A stretch of 14,724 nucleotides of DNA from Saonia sp964398035 (GCA_964398035.1 CAYNLI010000076.1:1-14724); one strand, 5' to 3'; counted from the first letter of the stretch, positions 6,851 to 14,178 are shown. Numbers and translations are program-made. Notes: a model not told the origin generated them from the letters alone.

Positions 6851-7405
6851 ATGTATGCAATCGTAGAGATAGCAGGGCAGCAGTTTAAAGTTGCAAAAGA
6901 CCAAAAAGTGTATGTTCACCGTTTAAAAGAAGACGAAGGAAAGAAAGTATCTTTTAACAACGTTCTTCTTATTGAGGATGGTAAGAGCATTACAATTGGC
7001 GCCCCAGCTATAGACGGAGCCGCTGTTGAGGCAAAAGTCGTTAAACACCTTAAGGGTGACAAAGTAATTGTCTTTAAAAAGAAAAGACGTAAGGGTTACA
7101 AAAAGAAAAATGGTCATCGTCAGTATTTAACTGAGTTGGTTATTGAAGGTATTATAGCTAAAGGAGCAAAGAAAGCAGCTCCAAAAGCGGAAGCAAAGAA
7201 AGAGACGCCAAAAGCTAAGGCAGTTGCAGCTCCAAAAGCAGTAGCAGCTAAGAAAGAGGCCGCTCCTACAAAAGAAGCTCCAAAAGCAACTGAGGATTTA
7301 AGTAAAAAAACGGTTGCTGAATTAAAGGAGTTGGCAAAAGCTAAAGGTGTTGAAGGATTATCTTCAATGAAAAAAGCAGATATTATTGCTGCTTTAAGTA
7401 AATAA
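6851..7405 (+). CDS. rplU: 50S ribosomal protein L21 with C-terminal extension
   Basis: The first 103 residues are a complete bL21 (MYAIVEIAGQQFKV at the start; KKKRRKGYKKKNGHRQ at about 76-91 is the conserved basic rRNA-binding stretch). Standard L21 ends here, but this protein continues to 184 aa. A Lys/Ala/Pro-rich linker covers about 104-147. The tail of about 35 residues (DLSKKTVAELKELAKAKG, then GLSSMKKADIIAALSK) has the pattern of a SAP/HeH or Rho-N-like helix-extension-helix fold, which often binds nucleic acid. Base composition across the junction shows no break and the reading frame is intact, so this is a true fusion. I recall extended L21 in other flavobacteria. It is followed by rpmA after 25 nt. 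Confidence 0.97.
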   Translation: MYAIVEIAGQQFKVAKDQKVYVHRLKEDEGKKVSFNNVLLIEDGKSITIGAPAIDGAAVEAKVVKHLKGDKVIVFKKKRRKGYKKKNGHRQYLTELVIEGIIAKGAKKAAPKAEAKKETPKAKAVAAPKAVAAKKEAAPTKEAPKATEDLSKKTVAELKELAKAKGVEGLSSMKKADIIAALSK

Positions 7406-7430
7406 GAAAAACGAATAAAAACAATATATC

Positions 7431-7691
7431 ATGGCACATAAAAAAGGTGTTGGTAGTTCCAAAAACGGTAGAGAGTCAGAATCAAAACGCTTAGGTGTTA
7501 AGATATTTGGAGGACAAGCTGCAATTGCTGGAAATATCATCGTAAGACAACGTGGTACAAAGCATAATCCAGGTAATAATGTTTATGCAGGGAAAGACCA
7601 TACTTTACATGCTAGAGTAGATGGTCTTGTAAAGTTCACTAAGAAAGCTGGTGGGAAATCTTTTGTTTCCATTGAGCCTTTTGAAGCTTAG
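7431..7691 (+). CDS. rpmA: 50S ribosomal protein L27
   Basis: bL27, 86 aa. The N-terminus MAHKKGVGSSKNGRESESKR reaches toward the peptidyl-transferase centre. It begins directly with MAHKKG, so there is no cleaved leader of the Firmicutes type. The conserved GVKIFGGQ, IIVRQRGTKHNPG and GKDHTLHA segments are all present. It forms the usual rplU-rpmA operon and ends at a strong terminator. Confidence 0.98.
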   Translation: MAHKKGVGSSKNGRESESKRLGVKIFGGQAAIAGNIIVRQRGTKHNPGNNVYAGKDHTLHARVDGLVKFTKKAGGKSFVSIEPFEA

Positions 7692-7721
7692 ACTTTATAA
7701 ATTACCATTTATAATATAGAG

Positions 7722-7752
7722 AAACCCTTTCTGGAAACAGAGAGGGTTTTTT
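7722..7752 (+). terminator. intrinsic terminator of rplU-rpmA
   Basis: A 12-bp stem (7722-7733 with 7738-7749, one G-U wobble) is capped by a GAAA tetraloop (7734-7737) and runs into a T-tract (7747-7752). It lies 30 nt after the rpmA stop. Confidence 0.92.
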
Positions 7753-7797
7753 AATTCCAGTATGTAAAGGAAGAAATTTAAAAGGCTAAATAAGAAC

Positions 7798-8319
7798 CTA
7801 GAGTAATTTGTCTGCTACTTCTTGCCAAGTGCTTACCCGTTCAAAACCATTGGTATGAATATTGTGACCAGAAGTATATAGAAGGGAACGTCCATCAAAA
7901 TGCTTAAGGTTGTAACTTCGGTCATCAATTAGTATATCACCTTTTAGGATATGTTTGTCGCCACATAGAATACGTTTTTTCCAATCTATAAATGGAAAAT
8001 GTTCATCTAACCATTCACTTTTTTCCAATAATGAATTTGGAAATTGCATGGCGGCCGATGCAATATATAGCTCATATTTTTGCGACAATTCCTTTAAAAC
8101 CCTTTGGCTGTCCTTTATGGGTTTAAGATTTCTAAAAAAGCCAATGGTATTGGCGTGGCTTCTAACACTTGCCTGCCTGTTTTCTGGCACAGCTTTCCAT
8201 ACTTCATTTCCCCAGCAATCTTCCAAGGTTAAATTTTCTTGAAATTCATTGTTGTATATTTCTATATGTGCATAATAGGTATCGGCAATTACCTCATCCA
8301 TATCAATAAATAGGCTCAT
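7798..8319 (-). CDS. 5'(3')-deoxyribonucleotidase (NT5C family, HAD superfamily)
   Basis: HAD-fold phosphatase of 173 aa that removes phosphate from (deoxy)nucleoside monophosphates, probably limiting dNTP pools. Motif I is FIDMDEVIADT, with nucleophile Asp6 and acid/base Asp8. Motif II is near YIASAAMQFP (Ser88). The C-terminal acidic motif is GDILIDDR (Asp132, Asp133). The DMDEV signature and length match the NT5C group rather than general HAD phosphatases. The exact substrate is inferred from family only. It stands alone, convergent with rpmA and divergent from the isomerase gene; no clear promoter was seen. Confidence 0.88.
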   Translation of the reverse strand: MSLFIDMDEVIADTYYAHIEIYNNEFQENLTLEDCWGNEVWKAVPENRQASVRSHANTIGFFRNLKPIKDSQRVLKELSQKYELYIASAAMQFPNSLLEKSEWLDEHFPFIDWKKRILCGDKHILKGDILIDDRSYNLKHFDGRSLLYTSGHNIHTNGFERVSTWQEVADKLL

Positions 8320-8482
8320 AGTCTAAAATTTTCATTAAGTTCTAAAAAAATAAGATGATTGTGAAGTAGTTTATAAAAGTTATTTTTTCATTTGCCTTAC
8401 TACGAAATTTGAAAGCCATTGTTCTTACTGTTAAAACTGATTTTATTTTCTATTTTTAATGTTTATTAATTAATGTATGGTC

Positions 8483-9058
8483 ATGAAAAAAATAATAATA
8501 CTGCTTGTTGTAATCCTATGTTTATCATATACTAAAGAAAGAACATATCTAATAGGGCAAATACAAACCCCTAAAGGAGAGGTTTTAGTGTGGTTATATA
8601 ACGAGACGCCAAAACATAAAGCAAGTTTTATAGCATTGGCAAATGCAGGCTATTGGGATTCTTTGACTTTTAATCGCGTTATTCCAAATTTTGTAGCCCA
8701 AGGTGGGTGTCCAGATACCCCTGAAGGTTTTAACGACCCTGAATATCTTTTGGAACCTGAGTTTGATAAGGCTCTTTTGCATGAATATGGTGCTTTGGGT
8801 GCGGGTAGAGATAATAATCCCGATAAACTTTCTGCACGTTGTCAGTTTTATATTGTGCAGAATAAAGAGGGTTTACATCGTTTAGATGGTGATTATACAA
8901 TATTTGGAAAAGTCATTAAGGGCATGGATATTATAGATAGGATAGTAAATGTAGAAAGAGATTCTACAGATGCACCTTTAACACCAATTACTTTAGATGT
9001 AAATATGATTTCTATAAAGGAAACCGATTTGCAGAAACTGTATCCTGAGTATGATTGA
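8483..9058 (+). CDS. exported cyclophilin-type peptidylprolyl isomerase
   Basis: Catalyses cis-trans isomerisation of X-Pro bonds. The 191-aa protein has an N-terminal hydrophobic signal (about 4-15), so it probably works in the periplasm; Cys13 is preceded by Leu and is a poor lipobox. The cyclophilin core shows FNRVIPNFVAQGG (63-75, with the catalytic Arg), QFYIVQ (121-126) and LDGDYTIFGKVIKG (134-147). The usual tryptophan of the drug-binding pocket is His132 in GLHRLDG, as in many bacterial forms. An ATG two codons upstream (8477) is possible, but 8483 gives the normal MKK signal start. A single gene, convergent with ahcY. Confidence 0.92.
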   Translation: MKKIIILLVVILCLSYTKERTYLIGQIQTPKGEVLVWLYNETPKHKASFIALANAGYWDSLTFNRVIPNFVAQGGCPDTPEGFNDPEYLLEPEFDKALLHEYGALGAGRDNNPDKLSARCQFYIVQNKEGLHRLDGDYTIFGKVIKGMDIIDRIVNVERDSTDAPLTPITLDVNMISIKETDLQKLYPEYD

Positions 9059-9094
9059 TTTTTAAGTAGGAGGCAAATCAAAAATTAAAACAAC

Positions 9095-9122
9095 AAAAAA
9101 CCCTCACATTACTATAAGGGTT
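9095..9122 (-). terminator. intrinsic terminator of ahcY
   Basis: On the minus strand AACCCT, a 12-nt loop and AGGGTT (9117-9122 with 9099-9104) run directly into a T-tract (9100-9095). The plus-strand reading has no T-run after the stem, so it serves ahcY rather than the isomerase gene. Confidence 0.75.
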
Positions 9123-9136
9123 AAATTGTAATGAGA

Positions 9137-9155
9137 TGCTGAAACAAGTTCAGCA
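9137..9155 (-). repeat. 7-bp stem-loop in the ahcY 3' untranslated region
   Basis: TGCTGAA (9137-9143) and TTCAGCA (9149-9155) form a perfect 7-bp hairpin with a 5-nt loop, 5 nt after the ahcY stop and ahead of its terminator. It could stabilise the 3' end of the mRNA. No T-tract follows it. Confidence 0.55.
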
Positions 9156-9160
9156 GGACT

Positions 9161-10471
9161 CTAGTACCTATAATATTCAGGTTTGTACGGTCCTTTTACG
9201 GTTACACCAATATATTCTGCTTGGTCTTCACGCAACTCAGTAAGCTCAACGCCAATCTTGGCCAAATGTAATTTAGCTACCTTTTCATCTAAATATTTTG
9301 GTAACATATACACTTCGTTTTTATATGAATCTCTATTGGTCCACAATTCTATTTGTGCCAATGTTTGGTTGGTAAAGGAATTGCTCATTACAAAACTAGG
9401 ATGTCCTGTAGCACAACCTAAGTTTACCAAACGGCCTTCAGCCAATAAAATAATGTCTTTGCCATTTACAACGTATTTGTCCACTTGTGGCTTGATCTCA
9501 ATTTTCTCATGGTTGTTGTTCAGCCAAGCTACATCGATCTCGTTATCAAAATGACCAATATTACAAACAATGGTTTTGTCTTTCATGGCTTCAAAATGAT
9601 GTCCTTGTATAATGTCTTTATTTCCTGTAGTAGTGATGATAATATCGGCATTGCCAACTACTGTTTCCAATTTCTTAACTTCAAAACCATCCATTGCGGC
9701 TTGTAGCGCACAAATAGGGTCTATTTCTGTAACGGTTACAATACTACCAGCTCCTTTAAAGGAAGCAGCTGTTCCTTTACCTACATCACCATAGCCACAA
9801 ACCACAACACGTTTCCCTGCCAACATAATATCTGTAGCTCTACGGATTGCATCCACAGCACTTTCGCGACATCCATATTTATTATCAAACTTGGATTTGG
9901 TCACACTATCATTTACATTAATGGCAGGCATTGGTAATGTTCCTGCTTTCATACGATCATATAAACGGTGAACACCTGTAGTGGTCTCTTCACTTAAACC
10001 GTTAATTCCGCTTGCCAATTCTGGATATCTATCTAAAACCATATTGGTAAGATCACCACCATCATCTAAAATTAAATTTAAAGGCTTGCGGTCTTCACCA
10101 AAAAATAAAGTTTGTTCTATACACCAATCAAATTCCTCTTCATTCAAGCCTTTCCATGCATAAACAGGAACTCCTGTTGCCGCTATTGCGGCGGCGGCAT
10201 GGTCTTGTGTAGAAAATATATTGCAAGAACTCCAAGTAACATCAGCGCCCAAGGCCACCAAAGTTTCAATCAGTACGGCAGTCTGTATAGTCATGTGCAA
10301 ACATCCAGCAATACGAGCGCCTTTTAGAGGTTGCGTTTCTTTGTACTCTTCTCGTAAAGACATTAGTCCTGGCATTTCTGCTTCGGCCAATTCAATTTCT
10401 TTTCTTCCCCAATCTGCAAGGGCAATATCTTTTACTTTATAGGGCACGTATGGGATAGTTTCTGTACTCAT
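9161..10471 (-). CDS. ahcY: adenosylhomocysteinase (S-adenosyl-L-homocysteine hydrolase)
   Basis: Splits S-adenosylhomocysteine into adenosine and homocysteine, clearing the inhibitor of methyltransferases in the activated methyl cycle. It is 436 aa, the normal length. Signatures are CNIFSTQDHAAAAIA (83-97), the catalytic NDSVTKSKFDN (about 187-197), KYGCRES (198-204), the NAD-binding GYGDVGKG (226-233) and the C-terminal KPEYYRY, which completes the NAD site of the neighbouring subunit. It is cytoplasmic, a tetramer in the family. It is transcribed alone, divergent from the phosphopantetheinyl transferase gene, and has a hairpin at its probable 5' end. Confidence 0.98.
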   Translation of the reverse strand: MSTETIPYVPYKVKDIALADWGRKEIELAEAEMPGLMSLREEYKETQPLKGARIAGCLHMTIQTAVLIETLVALGADVTWSSCNIFSTQDHAAAAIAATGVPVYAWKGLNEEEFDWCIEQTLFFGEDRKPLNLILDDGGDLTNMVLDRYPELASGINGLSEETTTGVHRLYDRMKAGTLPMPAINVNDSVTKSKFDNKYGCRESAVDAIRRATDIMLAGKRVVVCGYGDVGKGTAASFKGAGSIVTVTEIDPICALQAAMDGFEVKKLETVVGNADIIITTTGNKDIIQGHHFEAMKDKTIVCNIGHFDNEIDVAWLNNNHEKIEIKPQVDKYVVNGKDIILLAEGRLVNLGCATGHPSFVMSNSFTNQTLAQIELWTNRDSYKNEVYMLPKYLDEKVAKLHLAKIGVELTELREDQAEYIGVTVKGPYKPEYYRY

Positions 10472-10509
10472 ATCCTTTTTTATTTTTACTTTCGTTCTTT
10501 ACAATAATT

Positions 10510-10526
10510 TCACCAAAAATTGGTGA
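10510..10526 (-). promoter_or_regulatory. palindrome at the ahcY transcription start
   Basis: TCACCAA (10510-10516) and TTGGTGA (10520-10526) are perfect inverted repeats around a 3-nt centre. The palindrome starts 4 nt after the ahcY -7 box, at about +1 to +17. It could be a repressor operator or a hairpin at the extreme 5' end of the mRNA. Confidence 0.5.
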
Positions 10527-10529
10527 CTG

Positions 10530-10537
10530 CAAAGGTA
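10530..10537 (-). promoter_or_regulatory. -7 element of the ahcY promoter
   Basis: TACCTTTG on the minus strand fits TAnnTTTG, about 60 nt upstream of the ATG. No TTG is present at the -33 position (the sequence there is TTCGTTTC), so the promoter may need an activator or tolerate a weak -33. Confidence 0.55.
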
Positions 10538-10557
10538 ACAATAAGTTAAAGAAACGA

Positions 10558-11190
10558 ATGCCTCTTTATAAAACTATAACAGTAACACCCACGGTCAAGG
10601 TCTATATATGGAAGATAGATGAATTAGAAACTGAACTTTCTAAAAATATAGTTTTGACCCCTCATTGTCAAAAAAGAATGGAGGGTATGAAATCTGAAAT
10701 GCACCGCAAAGGATTTTTGAGCATTAGACATTTAATGGCCGAAGCTGGTTATGTTGATCATGACCTGTTTTATGATGATGCGGGAAAACCACATTTAAAG
10801 GATGGTAGGTTTATTTCCATTACCCATTCCAATCATTTTACTGGAATTATTGTGGCAGATGCCGATGATGTAGGTATAGATATTGAGAAACTACGGGATA
10901 AGATATTGAGAATTGCCTATAAATTTACACCAATTGAAGAATACCGTACATTGGCCAATACGGCTGCCATTGTTCGTAAATTGACCATTGTTTGGGGAGC
11001 AAAGGAATCACTTTATAAAATATATTCAACCCATGGTTTAAGTTTTATGCAGCATATAAACGTGCATGATTTTTCATTAAATGATTACAAGACCACTGCG
11101 GAGATTTTATATAAAGGAAAGTCGACCTTATATAAGGTGAATTTTATGGAATTTGAAGAATTTACCTGTGTTTATGCAATAAAGAAGTAA
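10558..11190 (+). CDS. 4'-phosphopantetheinyl transferase superfamily protein
   Basis: Sfp/AcpS-superfamily enzyme of 210 aa that moves phosphopantetheine from CoA to a carrier-protein serine. The key motifs are SITHS (87-91), GIDIEK (106-111, with Mg-binding Asp108 and Glu110) and WGAKESLYK (146-154, with Glu150 and Lys154). It is the longer two-half (Sfp-like) form rather than the about 120-aa AcpS. No carrier-protein gene is nearby, so the target may be fatty-acid ACP or a polyketide/aryl-polyene carrier. It precedes the vitamin-transport genes by 23 nt and may share their transcript. Confidence 0.9.
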   Translation: MPLYKTITVTPTVKVYIWKIDELETELSKNIVLTPHCQKRMEGMKSEMHRKGFLSIRHLMAEAGYVDHDLFYDDAGKPHLKDGRFISITHSNHFTGIIVADADDVGIDIEKLRDKILRIAYKFTPIEEYRTLANTAAIVRKLTIVWGAKESLYKIYSTHGLSFMQHINVHDFSLNDYKTTAEILYKGKSTLYKVNFMEFEEFTCVYAIKK

Positions 11191-11213
11191 TTAAAAATAG
11201 AATAAAATAATTA

Positions 11214-11474
11214 ATGAATATATCAGTAGAATTAACATTGACGCCACTTCAAGATACTTTTGAAGAACCTATCATCAACTTCATTAAAAAATTACGTTCA
11301 TCTGGACTTACTGTTTTGGAAAACCCATTGAGCACGCAAGTTTATGGCGAGTATGATGTTGTGATGAAAATTTTGAACGTTGAAATAAAAGAAGCCTTTG
11401 AAATGATGGACAAAGGACTCTTGTACATGAAAATTGTAAAATCTGACAGAAGCGAGTATGAACCACATTTTTGA
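11214..11474 (+). CDS. thiamine-binding-type protein (MTH1187/DUF77 family)
   Basis: A small 86-aa cytoplasmic protein with the compact ferredoxin-like pattern of the family (MNISVELTLTPL at the start; GLTVLENPLSTQVYGEYDVV in the middle). Members of the YkoF/MTH1187 group bind thiamine or its precursors; no enzymatic activity is established. Its end overlaps the start of the PnuC-type transporter gene by 17 nt. This points to joint expression and possibly a shared ligand. Confidence 0.8.
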   Translation: MNISVELTLTPLQDTFEEPIINFIKKLRSSGLTVLENPLSTQVYGEYDVVMKILNVEIKEAFEMMDKGLLYMKIVKSDRSEYEPHF

Positions 11475-12096
11475 TTGGATTTTTGCTGAATATAAAGGTG
11501 TTTCAACCCATCTGATAATTTTGGAATTGATAGGAGTTTTTTTTGGATTCCTTAGCGTTTGGTATTCCAAGAAAGAGAATATATTGGTTTTTCCAACAGG
11601 GATTGTTAGTACAGGTGTTTTTGTATATATTTTGCTTGTGTATGGTCTTTTGGGAGATATGCTCATAAATGCCTATTACTTTGGTATGAGTATTGTGGGT
11701 TGGTATATGTGGACCCGTAAGGTGGATGAAACTCATTTTATTCCCATAACAAAGACCACCGCCAATGAAAAAAAATGGTCTGTATTGCTTTTCATTGGTG
11801 CTATTGTTTTTGTGTGTATTGTCTATATAGCTTTTGATAAATTTGATTCTTGGACTGCCTATGTAGACACTATTACGACAGGGATTTTCTTTGTAGGTAT
11901 GTGGCTTATGGCAAAGAAAAAATTAGAGAATTGGGTGTATTGGATTGTTGCAGATATTATATCCGTCCCACTTTATTTATACAAAGGACTTATCTTTACA
12001 TCACTTCAGTATTTATTGTTTACCATTATTGCCGTTTATGGCTATAAAGCATGGAAGAAAAATTTAAACAAGAGCCCTCAAACATTATTAAAATAG
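11458..12096 (+). CDS. pnuC: PnuC-type vitamin/nucleoside transporter
   Basis: Integral inner-membrane protein of 212 aa with about seven hydrophobic segments. The C-terminal half carries the family pattern: VDTITTGIFFVGMWLMAKKK, then ENWVYWIVADI (a W-x-x-W motif), PLYLYKGLIF and a final YGYKAWKK. PnuC transporters carry nicotinamide riboside by facilitated diffusion, trapped by phosphorylation; the related PnuT carries thiamine. The downstream NadR-type kinase argues for nicotinamide riboside, the upstream thiamine-binding-type gene for thiamine. It overlaps both neighbours (17 and 46 nt), indicating tight coupling. No TPP riboswitch is visible upstream. Confidence 0.9.
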   Translation: MNHIFDWIFAEYKGVSTHLIILELIGVFFGFLSVWYSKKENILVFPTGIVSTGVFVYILLVYGLLGDMLINAYYFGMSIVGWYMWTRKVDETHFIPITKTTANEKKWSVLLFIGAIVFVCIVYIAFDKFDSWTAYVDTITTGIFFVGMWLMAKKKLENWVYWIVADIISVPLYLYKGLIFTSLQYLLFTIIAVYGYKAWKKNLNKSPQTLLK

Positions 12097-12614
12097 TTTT
12101 GTTTGGTCCTGAATCTACAGGAAAAACAACTTTATCTGAGCAACTGGCCAGGCATTATAACACAGTTTGGGTGCCAGAATATGCTCGGGAATTTTTACAG
12201 GACAAATGGAATAACGAACGCAAGACTTGTGAACCTCATGATTTGTTGCCTATTGCTGAAGGGCAAATGCACCTAGAAAATGAATTGACAAAAAAAGCAA
12301 CCAATGTATTGATCTGTGATACAGATTTACTTGAAACCAAAGTATATTCAGAGGCTTATTATGTGGGCCATTGTGACCCCTTGCTAGAAAAATATGCATT
12401 GATCAACACTTACGAACTTTATTTTTTAACTTATATAGATGTTCCTTGGGTAGGGGATGACCTTAGAGATAAGCCCAATGAGCGTGAAAGAATGTTTCAA
12501 TATTTTAAAGATACTTTAGAAAAACATAATAGAAATTTTGTTACTTTAAAGGGAGATAAAAAAATAAGATTGGCTACGGCCATTAAACATATTGACGAAT
12601 TATTGAGGATATGA
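12051..12614 (+). CDS. NadR-type kinase (ribosylnicotinamide kinase-like ATPase)
   Basis: A P-loop kinase of 187 aa. Walker A is GPESTGKT (19-26), followed by WVPEYAREF (40-48), ICDTDLLETKVYSEAYYVG (88-106) and YIDVPWVGDDLRDKPNERE (128-146). These match the kinase half of NadR, which makes NMN from nicotinamide riboside. The NMN adenylyltransferase half of full NadR, and any repressor helix-turn-helix, are absent. The start at 12051 lies 46 nt inside pnuC; no later start keeps the P-loop intact. Its stop overlaps the next start (ATGA). If the transporter moves thiamine, this enzyme would instead be a thiamine kinase. Confidence 0.88.
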   Translation: MEEKFKQEPSNIIKIVLFGPESTGKTTLSEQLARHYNTVWVPEYAREFLQDKWNNERKTCEPHDLLPIAEGQMHLENELTKKATNVLICDTDLLETKVYSEAYYVGHCDPLLEKYALINTYELYFLTYIDVPWVGDDLRDKPNERERMFQYFKDTLEKHNRNFVTLKGDKKIRLATAIKHIDELLRI

Positions 12615-14152
12615 TAAATTTTAGTGAAGATGATTTAAAACAATTGTCTAGTAAAGGAATATCAAAAGAAAAAGTTTTAGAACAAGTGGAAACTTTTAGA
12701 GAGGGAATCCCTTTTATGAGATTGGATAAAGCCGCCATAATATCTGAAGGAGTTTTAAAATTTTCTGAGATTGAAGAAAAAGAACTGATTCAGCAGTTTG
12801 ATGAATCCATTAATGGATTGTCCTTATTAAAATTTGTCCCTGCCTCTGGAGCAGCTTCTAGAATGTTCAAATCCCTATTCAACTTTTTGGATGCTTATGA
12901 CCCCTCTAATGAAACTTTGGAAATATATATAGAAAGAACAGGGGATAAGGATATAAAAGTTTTTTTTGCTGGATATGAAAACTTTGCTTTCTATGATCTT
13001 ATTCAAAATGCCATTGAAGGCAAAGTAACTTCTGCCGATGAGGAGAAATATTTGTTTGTAAAACAAATGATGTCAGAGGATGGTTTTAACTATGGATTTT
13101 ATCCTAAAGGATTATTGCCTTTTCATAATTATGAAGATTATTCAGCTACTCCTTTTGAGGAGCATTTATATGAAGCATCGGCTTATGCCAAAGCAGACGG
13201 CTCTGCTAATTTACATTTTACCATATCAGAACAACATGGAAAAATGTTCAATAAAGAATTTAACAAGGTAGGGCAGAGAGTTTCACAAAGTACAGAGGCT
13301 TCCTTTAAAGTTGGTTATTCTTTTCAAAAACCCTCCACAGATACTATTGCTGTTACTATGGAGAATGAACTTTTCCGTAATTCAGACAATTCCCTGTTAT
13401 TTAGACCTGGAGGGCACGGAGCATTGATAGAGAACTTGAACGAGCAAGATGCAGATATAATTTTCATAAAAAACATTGATAATGTTGTGGTTCCAGAATT
13501 TGCTAAACATGTGGGCAATAGTAAAAAGGTGTTGGCAGGGTTGCTTTTAAAGGTGCAAAATCAAGCATTTTCCTATGCAGCTCTGTTAGATATGTTAGAG
13601 ATTACCGCAGAACAATTAAATGAAATCAAGGGTTTTTTAGAGAACGACCTTAATGTAAGGTTTTCGGACAAATTCAACAGTTTTAGCATTGGTGAGCAAA
13701 TAGAGATTCTCAAAGATAAAATCAATAGGCCTATTCGTGTATGCGGCATGGTCAAAAATAAAGGAGAGCCAGGAGGAGGGCCATTTTGGATAAAAGACAG
13801 GAATGGTCATGTTTCATTACAAATTATTGAATCTGCCCAAGTAGATATGGCCAATGAATCTCAACTTGGTATTTTTAAAAATTCAACACACTTTAATCCA
13901 GTGGATTTGGTATGTGGAGTAAAAGATTACAACGGGAAGAAATTTAATCTTTTAAATTTTGTAGCACATAAGCAAGGGTTTATTACTGAAAAAACCAAAG
14001 AAGGAAAAAATCTAAAAGCAATGGAACTTCCTGGGTTATGGAATGGCGCTATGGCTTTTTGGAACACTATTTTTGTTGAAGTGCCACTCATTACTTTTAA
14101 CCCTGTTAAGACGGTTAACGATCTTTTGAAACCGGCCCATCAAAAAAAATAA
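12611..14152 (+). CDS. DUF4301 family protein, possible nucleotidyltransferase
   Basis: A 513-aa soluble protein without signal or membrane segments. The family is uncharacterised as far as I know. I see motifs that resemble NDP-sugar pyrophosphorylases of the GT-A/UDPGP type, in the right order but split by an insertion: VPASGAASRMFK (76-87), then PKGLLPFH (165-172) with TPFEEHL (180-186), FRPGGHGAL (264-271) and IFIKNIDNV (284-292). The C-terminal part contains EPGGGPFW and an Asn-rich region, with no domain I recognise. It overlaps the kinase gene by 4 nt and closes the operon, ahead of a terminator. A nucleotidyltransferase role is inference from motifs; the substrate is unknown. Confidence 0.85.
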   Translation: MINFSEDDLKQLSSKGISKEKVLEQVETFREGIPFMRLDKAAIISEGVLKFSEIEEKELIQQFDESINGLSLLKFVPASGAASRMFKSLFNFLDAYDPSNETLEIYIERTGDKDIKVFFAGYENFAFYDLIQNAIEGKVTSADEEKYLFVKQMMSEDGFNYGFYPKGLLPFHNYEDYSATPFEEHLYEASAYAKADGSANLHFTISEQHGKMFNKEFNKVGQRVSQSTEASFKVGYSFQKPSTDTIAVTMENELFRNSDNSLLFRPGGHGALIENLNEQDADIIFIKNIDNVVVPEFAKHVGNSKKVLAGLLLKVQNQAFSYAALLDMLEITAEQLNEIKGFLENDLNVRFSDKFNSFSIGEQIEILKDKINRPIRVCGMVKNKGEPGGGPFWIKDRNGHVSLQIIESAQVDMANESQLGIFKNSTHFNPVDLVCGVKDYNGKKFNLLNFVAHKQGFITEKTKEGKNLKAMELPGLWNGAMAFWNTIFVEVPLITFNPVKTVNDLLKPAHQKK

Positions 14153-14178
14153 TTTTTTTTAATATATTGTTAATTAGA

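Noticed and set aside
7250..7405. L21 tail as a frameshift or mis-joined neighbouring gene
   Set aside because: The frame is continuous, there is no internal stop, the linker is low-complexity in a protein-like way, and rpmA follows at normal distance.
9183..10442. Plus-strand open frames opposite ahcY
   Set aside because: Antisense shadows of a highly conserved gene; no recognisable domains.
10472..10557. SAH or SAM riboswitch upstream of ahcY
   Set aside because: The leader is about 55 nt and contains only one short hairpin, without riboswitch core motifs.
11191..11213. TPP riboswitch before the thiamine-binding/pnuC genes
   Set aside because: The gap is only 23 nt, and no CTGAGA-type riboswitch core is present there or upstream of 10558.
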